Shown: positions 7,097 through 12,781 of the stretch, in pieces
Numbering within the stretch: position 1 is the stretch's first letter
Layout: each line of letters opens with the position of its first letter
Origin: an uncultured Prevotellaceae bacterium
Lineage (GTDB): Bacteria > Bacteroidota > Bacteroidia > Bacteroidales > Bacteroidaceae
Reading direction: 5' to 3'
Length of the DNA stretch: 16,070 nucleotides
Assembly (NCBI GenBank): GCA_905202115.1
Contig: CAJKQZ010000041.1
Location: 1 to 16,070 of the forward strand
Made by a program: the position numbers and the translations under genes
The notes under the pieces: model-generated
The model's input: only the letters and a program-made list of their open reading frames with translations
Told to the model about the DNA's origin: nothing
Databases searched by the model: none

Positions 7097-8257
7097 ATGG
7101 ACAACGAATTCCTCCCCTGCGGAAAGCTACGTGGCTTATGCGCCAAAAGTTGCGGCCGCCAGGACAACCAACTAAATACATACGATTATCTCGCCGACAT
7201 TCCCTGCAATGCAACCAGCACAGACCTCGTGGAAGTGCAGTTCAAGAACACACGTAAAGCATATTTCCACAACAGCAACAACCTGCCGCTCGAAAAAGGC
7301 GACATAGTTGCCGTAGAAGCATCGCCGGGACACGATATCGGGACCGTTTCTCTGACCGGCCGGCTCGTCCCGCTGCAAATGCGCAAGGCCAATCTGAAAC
7401 CTAACGCCGAAATACGCCGCATTTACCGCAAAGCACGCGCCGTAGACATGGAAAAGTACGAAGAAGCGAAAGCGCGCGAGCACGCTACGATGATACGCTC
7501 AAGGCAAATAGCAACCGAACTGGGATTACAGATGAAAATAGGCGACGTGGAATTTCAGGGCGACGGAAACAAAGCCATATTCTACTACATAGCCGACCAA
7601 CGCGTAGACTTCCGACAGCTCATCAAGGTGCTGGCCGAAGAATTCCACGTGCGCATAGAGATGAAACAGATTGGCGCGCGCCAGGAAGCCGGAAGAATTG
7701 GAGGCATTGGGCCTTGTGGAAGAGAAATGTGCTGCGCCACATGGATGAAGAACTTTGCTTCGGTGTCCACAAACGCCGCAAGATACCAGAACATCTCGCT
7801 AAATCCGCAAAAGCTCGCAGGCCAGTGCGCCAAGCTGAAATGTTGTCTTAACTACGAGGTAAACACATACGTAGAGGCAATGAAAAAAATGCCCGGCCGC
7901 GACATTCAGCTCGAAACAAAGGACGCCGTTTACTATCTTTTCAAGTCTGAACCGCTTTCAAAGGAAGTAACCTACTCGTCAGACAAGAACATTCCTGCCA
8001 ACCTCGTAGTAATTTCAGCCGCCCGCGCATTTGAAATCATATCTATGAACCGTCGCGGTGAAAAGCCCGACAGTCTGAACGACGAAGCGGCAAATCCGAA
8101 ACCCGTACATACGGATCTTGCCGAACAGGACAGCCTCACGCGCTTCGACAAGTCAAAACGTCACAAGAAAAAGCGTCACGACAACCGCCGCCCACGACAG
8201 CAGCATGGAGGCGACAGAAAAAAAGAGCCAAGAAACGATAATGGCAAAAACAGTTAG
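7097..8257 (+). CDS. ricT: RicT-like PSP1-domain protein (YaaT family)
   Basis: A 386-residue PSP1-domain protein related to RicT/YaaT, which in Bacillus subtilis forms an iron-sulfur complex with RicA and RicF that controls RNase Y and RNA maturation. The ATG at 7097 is preferred; the upstream in-frame start at 7061 adds 12 unconserved residues. The N-terminus is Cys-rich (C8, C15, C19, C37). The PSP1 core follows: DLVEVQFKNTRKAYFHN (43-59) and EKGDIVAVEASPGHDIG (66-82). The signature Cys cluster is GGIGPCGREMCC (202-213) and CAKLKCCLNYE (244-254), giving two C-x4-CC motifs that could bind an iron-sulfur cluster. The last 35 or so residues are rich in Lys, Arg and His, suggesting nucleic-acid contact. 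No RicA or RicF gene is in the window. Its 3' end overlaps gldH by 17 bases. Confidence 0.92.
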   Translation: MDNEFLPCGKLRGLCAKSCGRQDNQLNTYDYLADIPCNATSTDLVEVQFKNTRKAYFHNSNNLPLEKGDIVAVEASPGHDIGTVSLTGRLVPLQMRKANLKPNAEIRRIYRKARAVDMEKYEEAKAREHATMIRSRQIATELGLQMKIGDVEFQGDGNKAIFYYIADQRVDFRQLIKVLAEEFHVRIEMKQIGARQEAGRIGGIGPCGREMCCATWMKNFASVSTNAARYQNISLNPQKLAGQCAKLKCCLNYEVNTYVEAMKKMPGRDIQLETKDAVYYLFKSEPLSKEVTYSSDKNIPANLVVISAARAFEIISMNRRGEKPDSLNDEAANPKPVHTDLAEQDSLTRFDKSKRHKKKRHDNRRPRQQHGGDRKKEPRNDNGKNS

Positions 8258-8705
8258 ACTTGCAATACTGCTTTCAGCAGCCTGCGTGCTATCCATATCG
8301 TGCGAGCGCGCAGCGATATTGCATGTTTACCGCCACACTCCCTCCGAAGGGTGGGAACAAAGCGACGTTCTGACATATAATGTAGACACAATCAAGCACA
8401 CAGGCGATTACGCGTTCAACGTAGGGGTGCGCACAACCAACGCATACCCTTACAAAAAACTTTGGGTGATTGTGGAAAAACAGCTCAGTAACCCGCTATT
8501 AAGCGAAGCCGACACCCTGGTATGCAACTTCGTAAACAGCGAAGAAGACCGCGACGGTTGGGGCACCAACACTTATCAATACATTTTCAGCCTCGGGAAA
8601 ATGCACCTCGAAGAAGGACAAACCGGAAAAATATCGATACGCCACATAATGCGCAGGGAAATTCTTCCGGGAATTTCCGACATCGGGATAAAAATATCCC
8701 GTTGA
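8241..8705 (+). CDS. gldH: gliding motility lipoprotein GldH
   Basis: A 154-residue lipoprotein matching the GldH family, first found as needed for gliding in Flavobacterium johnsoniae but widespread in non-gliding Bacteroidales. The signal peptide (MAKTVRLAILLSAACVLSISC) is 20 residues plus the lipidated Cys21. The body shows family-like segments: YNVDTIKHTGDYAFNVGVRTT, YPYKKLWVIVE, the acidic DTLVCNF strand, and the C-terminal GISDIGIKISR. The ATG at 8241 sits inside the end of ricT and places the signal peptide correctly; the longer frame to 8118 is only the ricT shadow. No other gld, spr or type IX secretion gene is seen here, so a gliding role should not be assumed. The ricT-gldH order is one I associate with Bacteroidota genomes. 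Confidence 0.88.
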   Translation: MAKTVRLAILLSAACVLSISCERAAILHVYRHTPSEGWEQSDVLTYNVDTIKHTGDYAFNVGVRTTNAYPYKKLWVIVEKQLSNPLLSEADTLVCNFVNSEEDRDGWGTNTYQYIFSLGKMHLEEGQTGKISIRHIMRREILPGISDIGIKISR

Positions 8706-8735
8706 TTCTGCAATAATCAAGAATTTTTTTTGCCT

Positions 8736-9539
8736 ATGACAAAACTTTTCCTACTATTCCCGTTTTCGCTTTTGGTTTTATTCTCCTGCAATAAAATCGA
8801 ATACCACCCTTACGACGGCAAGGTGAGCGGAAAAACGAACATCAACGCCAAAAACATTACAAAAATCGAGAAAGCCTGTGCCGGCCGCGACACAGTAACA
8901 TTTGCCGTTATAAGCGACACGCAGAGGTGGTATGACGAAACTAAGGCAATAGCCAAATCGATAAATTCCCGCACCGACGTTGACTTCACGCTTCACCTCG
9001 GCGACCTCACCGACTTCGGAGTTACCAAAGAGTTCGAGTGGATGCGCGAATGCCTCGAGAAGCTCAACAAACCTTACGTTTGCCTAATAGGCAACCACGA
9101 TTGCCTCGGAACGGGCGAGCACATATTCAAAAAAATATACGGCAAGATAAACTTCTCATTCACTGCCGGAAAAACTCATTTCGTGTGTCTGAACACAAAC
9201 AGCCGCGAATACGATCACACCACAGCCGTTCCAGATTTCAATTTCATTGAACAGGAAAGGCTCAACTTCCCCGACGAAGCCGTCAACACCGTTGTAGCCA
9301 TGCACGCCCGTCCCACATCGGAACAGTTCGACAACAACATCATAAAATTCTTTGAATACGAGTTGCTCCAGTTCCCGAATCTGCTTTTCTGCCTCAACGG
9401 GCACGACCACCACAACAACGTCGACGACCTGTTCGAAGACGGCAATCTGTACTACGGCGTTACCTGTGCCGGCAAGAAAAATTATTATGTGTTCACAGTT
9501 TATCCCGGAGGCTATGATTATGAAAAAGTGGATTGTTAG
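8736..9539 (+). CDS. metallophosphoesterase lipoprotein (calcineurin-like)
   Basis: A 267-residue predicted lipoprotein: signal peptide with lipobox LFSC and Cys18, then a calcineurin-like phosphoesterase domain from about residue 52. The metal-binding motifs are in order: ISDTQ (59-63), HLGDLTDFG (87-95), IGNHDC (118-123), MHARP (189-193) and NGHDHH (221-226). In the first motif the usual DxH is DxQ (Asp61, Gln63), so one metal ligand is changed. Such enzymes hydrolyse phosphomono- or diesters; the substrate is unknown. The ATG at 8736 is chosen over the in-frame TTG at 8730. The gene starts 30 bases after gldH and its last 20 bases overlap the next gene, so the three are probably co-transcribed. 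Lipidation places it at the outer membrane. Confidence 0.9.
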   Translation: MTKLFLLFPFSLLVLFSCNKIEYHPYDGKVSGKTNINAKNITKIEKACAGRDTVTFAVISDTQRWYDETKAIAKSINSRTDVDFTLHLGDLTDFGVTKEFEWMRECLEKLNKPYVCLIGNHDCLGTGEHIFKKIYGKINFSFTAGKTHFVCLNTNSREYDHTTAVPDFNFIEQERLNFPDEAVNTVVAMHARPTSEQFDNNIIKFFEYELLQFPNLLFCLNGHDHHNNVDDLFEDGNLYYGVTCAGKKNYYVFTVYPGGYDYEKVDC

Positions 9540-10287
9540 GCTTCTTGCCGCCATTATGCCGCTTGCATTCGGCAAGGCTTACGCGCTCGGTCTCCCTGTA
9601 CGCGCGTTCTCACACGGTCAACCGGCCGAAACGGATAAGACGGCACCGGAATATCCCTGCATAAAACTCGTAACCGACACCGTATCCCCTGACTTTGCAG
9701 CGCAGCCGGTCGATGAGAACAGCAGAAAGTATGAAATATCGTCAAGGCACTACAAGAAATTCTGGCACGCGCTCACTCCCAAACGGATAGTGATACAATA
9801 TGCCGGCGGCATAGGTCTGCTTTCCACCGGTGTGGGCTGGATGTACGGAAAAAACAAGACATGGGAGACCGATTTCCTCGTAGGTTTTGTGCCGCCCTAC
9901 TCCACCGGACGCGCAAAAGCCACAATCACGCTGAAAGAGACATACAACCCGTTCAACGTCAATCTTAGAAAAAACGTTTACTATCAGCCGCTTGCCTGCG
10001 GACTTTACTTAAACTCCATTATGGGGCATGAATTCTGGACAAACGAACCCTCGCGTTACCCCAAGAAATATTACGGCTTCTCAACCGCAATACGCACCGG
10101 AATATTCCTCGGCCAGCGGGTAAAGCTGAAAGTTCCGCCGTCGCAGAGGCATTGGTTCAAGGAGATAATGCTATATTACGAAGCAAATACCTGCGATCTC
10201 CACATTGTATCATGCGCAACGAACAAGCACATCTCACTTTGGGATATAGTAAACTTTTCATTCGGATTCAAATTCACCGTGTTTTAA
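9520..10287 (+). CDS. exported protein of unknown function, possibly a small outer-membrane barrel
   Basis: A 255-residue protein with a clear Sec signal peptide (MKKWIVRLLAAIMPLAFGKA), likely cut after AYA at residue 22. There is no lipobox. The mature part has alternating strand-like stretches rich in Tyr, Phe and Gly (around IGLLSTGVGWMYGKNKTWETD, YYGFSTAIRTGIFLG, EIMLYYEANTCDLHI) and ends in FSFGFKFTVF, a terminal aromatic residue typical of outer-membrane beta-barrels. I do not recognise a named family. The start at 9520 (or ATG 9514, two codons earlier) overlaps the phosphoesterase gene by 20 bases, suggesting translational coupling and perhaps a shared envelope role. The codon frame upstream to 9352 is only the phosphoesterase shadow. 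Confidence 0.72.
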   Translation: MKKWIVRLLAAIMPLAFGKAYALGLPVRAFSHGQPAETDKTAPEYPCIKLVTDTVSPDFAAQPVDENSRKYEISSRHYKKFWHALTPKRIVIQYAGGIGLLSTGVGWMYGKNKTWETDFLVGFVPPYSTGRAKATITLKETYNPFNVNLRKNVYYQPLACGLYLNSIMGHEFWTNEPSRYPKKYYGFSTAIRTGIFLGQRVKLKVPPSQRHWFKEIMLYYEANTCDLHIVSCATNKHISLWDIVNFSFGFKFTVF

Positions 10288-10345
10288 CGGATACCTACGT
10301 CCTTACATTCCAGTAACCGCAAAAAATCCGGACGACCTCTCAAGA

Positions 10346-10365
10346 ACCTGACATTTTTGTCAGGT
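10346..10365. repeat. small palindrome, left copy of an inverted pair around repeat copy 2
   Basis: ACCTGACA (10346-10353), TTTT, TGTCAGGT (10358-10365): a perfect 8-bp stem. Its reverse complement is identical to the central 20 bases of the hairpin at 10508-10529, so two inverted copies flank the TCTGAGATA element. No T-tract follows on the plus strand. It may still slow transcription coming out of the exported-protein gene. Confidence 0.6.
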
Positions 10366-10395
10366 GCCGCCACCTCCCGCCGGCAAAGAAAAAAA

Positions 10396-10479
10396 GACTT
10401 CCCGCTTGTGAAAAAAATTATCTCAGACATATTTTGAATTATCTCTGAGATATTTAAAAATATGTCTGAGATAATTTTT
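10396..10479 (-). repeat. TCTGAGATA palindromic repeat element, copy 2 (inverted)
   Basis: Positions 10413-10435 and 10457-10479 form a perfect 23-bp stem. The interior (10436-10456) continues pairing with two mismatches around a third unit ATCTCTGAGAT, so the whole 67 bases can fold into one near-continuous hairpin. The 17-mer TATGTCTGAGATAATTT occurs at 10461-10477 and, inverted, at 10415-10431. The flank GACTTCCCGC (10396-10405) is the reverse complement of the GCGGGA right flank of copies 1 and 3, so this copy is inverted. It lies between convergent genes and could act as a two-way terminator. Confidence 0.82.
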
Positions 10480-10500
10480 CGGACGCCTTTTACCTACATG

Positions 10501-10529
10501 AAAAAAACACCTGACAAAAATGTCAGGTG
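10501..10529 (-). terminator. factor-independent terminator of the cardiolipin synthase gene
   Basis: On the minus strand, CACCTGACA (10529-10521), a 4-base TTTT loop and TGTCAGGTG (10516-10508) form a perfect 9-bp stem, followed directly by seven T residues (10507-10501). It lies 155 bases past the cls stop codon. This is a strong classical terminator, and its palindrome is repeated inverted at 10346-10365. Confidence 0.8.
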
Positions 10530-10683
10530 GCAAAAAAGATTTGATTTCCGCACCATATTCCTGATTATATCAGAAATCATTTTTTCTACATGCACAAAGT
10601 TCCGTAACAATTCATATATCGTCTTTTTCGACAACGCATAAAAAATGCAGACACCGCAACGGAGCCCGCACTCATAGCAAAAG

Positions 10684-12111
10684 TCAGAAAAGAGGCGCAA
10701 GCAATCTCACGAAACTTTCGCAAACCTTACGCAAACGAGTGCGCCGGCCCCACACATCCTTGTTTATCATCAGGCAATTCGCAGCATCGTTAACGAAGTT
10801 CGCACGCAGGCTCTTTGCACAACCCTCGTCGTAAATAAAAGCATTGACCTCAAAATTATCCTCAAAGCTGCGGAAATCGGTGTTCGTGGAACCCACGGTC
10901 GAAAGCGCGTCGTCCGACACGAAATATTTGGCATGAAGAAAACCTTTTGTATAAGCGTATATCTTCACCCCCGCATTAAGCACATCATCGTAGTAGGAAG
11001 CGTTTGCCGCCTTGAGCAGAAACCGGTCGGGCTCCGAGGTAATCATAAGCCTGACGTCCACACCCGAGCTCGCCGCCATTTGCAGCGCGTTCAACACCTG
11101 CTCGGTAGGCATAAAATAAGGCGTTGCAAGATAAAAATACCTTTTGGCATTGTAAATGGCCCATATAAAACCGTTCATGATATTGGGCCACACCGACGCA
11201 GGCGAGGCCGACACAATCTGCACGATAGCCCGTCCGCTCACGTCTTCGGGCACAGGCGGGTAGTACTTTATACCCTCAATCTTCTCACCGTTGTTATAGA
11301 ACCAGTCGGTTATGAACACCTGCTGCAGGCCATAAACCGAATTTCCGCACAGGCGCAGATGCATGTCGCGCCACCCTTTCCTTTCATATCCGTAAAGATA
11401 GCGCATGGCAATGTTCATGCCTCCCACATACCCTACCACTCCATCAATAACAACGATTTTGCGGTGATTGCGATAGTTGACCCTGCGCGCAAGGCGTGCG
11501 AAACGCACCGGCATGAAACCGCTCACTATAACTCCGGCAGCAGCCATTTCGTCATAAAAACGCTGCTTGACCGACCAACATCCCACATCGTCGTACATAA
11601 AGCGCACCGTCACGCCGCGTTCCACCGCATCTATAAGACAATCGCGCAGCAAACGCCCAACGGCGTCGTTTTCGAAAATAAAATATTCAATGTGAATGAA
11701 GCTGCGCGCGCCGGCAATGTCGCGTATCAAGGCCGCCAGTTTGTCGAAACCCGAGGTGTAGAACAAAATATCATTGTGCGCAAACGGCGGAGCGTATATC
11801 TGCTCGAGAAAAAAGTTGCTCAATTCGCGGTAACGCTCGGGAATATTCACCGTCTCCAAAGGCAGATAGCCGGAAAGCATTTTGCGGTTCATAAGGTCTA
11901 TCTCCCTGCGCTGAAGCATACGTTCCTTCCTTATATCCTGCCCGAAAAAATAAAAGAACACAATACCTATCACCGGCAAGGCTATCAGCACAAGAACCCA
12001 CGCCATAGTCTTTACCGGCTGCCGCTTTTCGAGAATTACGACAACTATCGTGCCCGCCACAACAAGAAAATAGAGAAGCACTACAACACGCAGAACCACG
12101 TAAGTAAGCAT
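10684..12111 (-). CDS. cls: cardiolipin synthase (phospholipase D family)
   Basis: A 475-residue inner-membrane enzyme that joins two phosphatidylglycerol molecules to make cardiolipin and glycerol. Two N-terminal transmembrane helices (about 5-27 and 36-57, the PLDc_N region; EKRQPVKTMAWVLVLIALP is typical) are followed by two PLD domains. HKD motif 1 is NHRKIVVID (215-223: His216, Lys218, Asp223), followed by GYVGGMNIA; motif 2 is LHAKYFVSD (392-400: His393, Lys395, Asp400), followed by VGSTNTDFRSF. All catalytic residues are present and the length is normal. The C-terminus (VWGRRTRLRKVCESFVRLLAPLF) is as expected. It stands alone, with its own -7 element upstream and a strong terminator downstream. 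Confidence 0.96.
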   Translation of the reverse strand: MLTYVVLRVVVLLYFLVVAGTIVVVILEKRQPVKTMAWVLVLIALPVIGIVFFYFFGQDIRKERMLQRREIDLMNRKMLSGYLPLETVNIPERYRELSNFFLEQIYAPPFAHNDILFYTSGFDKLAALIRDIAGARSFIHIEYFIFENDAVGRLLRDCLIDAVERGVTVRFMYDDVGCWSVKQRFYDEMAAAGVIVSGFMPVRFARLARRVNYRNHRKIVVIDGVVGYVGGMNIAMRYLYGYERKGWRDMHLRLCGNSVYGLQQVFITDWFYNNGEKIEGIKYYPPVPEDVSGRAIVQIVSASPASVWPNIMNGFIWAIYNAKRYFYLATPYFMPTEQVLNALQMAASSGVDVRLMITSEPDRFLLKAANASYYDDVLNAGVKIYAYTKGFLHAKYFVSDDALSTVGSTNTDFRSFEDNFEVNAFIYDEGCAKSLRANFVNDAANCLMINKDVWGRRTRLRKVCESFVRLLAPLF

Positions 12112-12133
12112 GTTTTATAAAGTCACAGGTTCA

Positions 12134-12141
12134 CAAAAGTA
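12134..12141 (-). promoter_or_regulatory. -7 promoter element of cls
   Basis: Minus-strand TACTTTTG (12141-12134) fits TAnnTTTG exactly and is identical to the tRNA-Lys -7 box. Transcription would start near 12128, giving a leader of about 17 bases. No clear TTTG is seen 19 bases further upstream. Confidence 0.6.
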
Positions 12142-12324
12142 AAAAATTTTCCTAAGTTGCGTAACCGCAAGCCATTTTTATGCACATTTCAAAGAATATC
12201 GGCCGGAAAAACACTATTCCGCGACGGCTGAAAAACGAAACGGCAGAAATCCCGCGGCAGGAAAATCCGTTTTTCGCATTTCCGGAAATCCTGTCAGGGG
12301 AGTTCAGCATACTTGCAATATATA

Positions 12325-12418
12325 TCCGGAAAAACATCTCTGAGATATTTTAAATTATCTCAGACATATTTTAAAATACCTCAGAGATAATTTTTTCTTG
12401 GTGCGGGAAGATTATTTT
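12325..12418 (+). repeat. TCTGAGATA palindromic repeat element, copy 3
   Basis: The arms 12336-12354 and 12370-12388 pair over 19 bases with one mismatch; the 15-base loop holds most of the middle unit. The 17-mer AAATTATCTCAGACATA (12352-12368) is exactly the inverse of the family core. The core is bordered by AAAAA on the left (12330-12334) and TTTTTT on the right (12391-12396), as for a two-way terminator. The right flank GTGCGGGAAGATTATTTT (12401-12418) matches copy 1 and inverted copy 2. It lies about 220 bases upstream of the cls start. Confidence 0.8.
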
Positions 12419-12593
12419 CTCAACATATATCGAAGTTTGAAAAGCCTCTCCAAATTGTAATATTCAAGGAGCGCCGCACAGGTTCAGCGTTACGGCAGCG
12501 GACTCGTACATGTGCCACAGCAATAAAGGCAAATACGACTTTTGCCGCTGCGTATCTGTTTTATAAAAGGGAATGCTCTGTCTGCAAACACAA
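12419..12593. other. intergenic stretch with no gene seen
   Basis: This lies between repeat copy 3 and the terminator of the barrel gene. No credible ORF, RNA gene or strong promoter was found on either strand. Confidence 0.5.
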
Positions 12594-12627
12594 AACAAAA
12601 AAAGCGGGTGATTCACATCAGCCGCTT
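12594..12627 (-). terminator. factor-independent terminator of the outer-membrane barrel gene
   Basis: On the minus strand, AAGCGG (12627-12622), one mismatch, TGAT, loop GTGA, ATCA, one mismatched C and CCGCTT (12607-12602) form a ten-pair stem, followed by a T-rich tract interrupted by a single G (from 12601 down to about 12594). It lies 155 bases past the stop codon of the barrel gene, so that transcript would carry a long AT-rich 3' untranslated region. Confidence 0.75.
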
Positions 12628-12781
12628 CTTAGAAAAAATACTAACTAATAACAAAATTTACTATGAAAGGATATCATAGAAAAAACGAGAGAATGAATGA
12701 TTTATTTTATATGATAACTATTTTTTTTGTTTTTTATCATTTTACACCTTTTCGGCAACCGGCAAAGACTGTCTGCGCAGA

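Noticed and set aside
8241..8705. Gliding or type IX secretion locus suggested by gldH
   Set aside because: No gldK-N, sov/sprA or por genes are in the window. GldH is widespread in non-gliding Bacteroidales.
10288..10683. Insertion sequence in the convergent region
   Set aside because: There is no transposase frame. Only short non-coding palindromes are present, so at most it is a non-autonomous element.
10933..12120. 395-codon open frame on the plus strand opposite cls
   Set aside because: It is the exact shadow of a cardiolipin synthase with both HKD motifs intact. The translation is rich in His, Arg and Gln, with no domain-like pattern.
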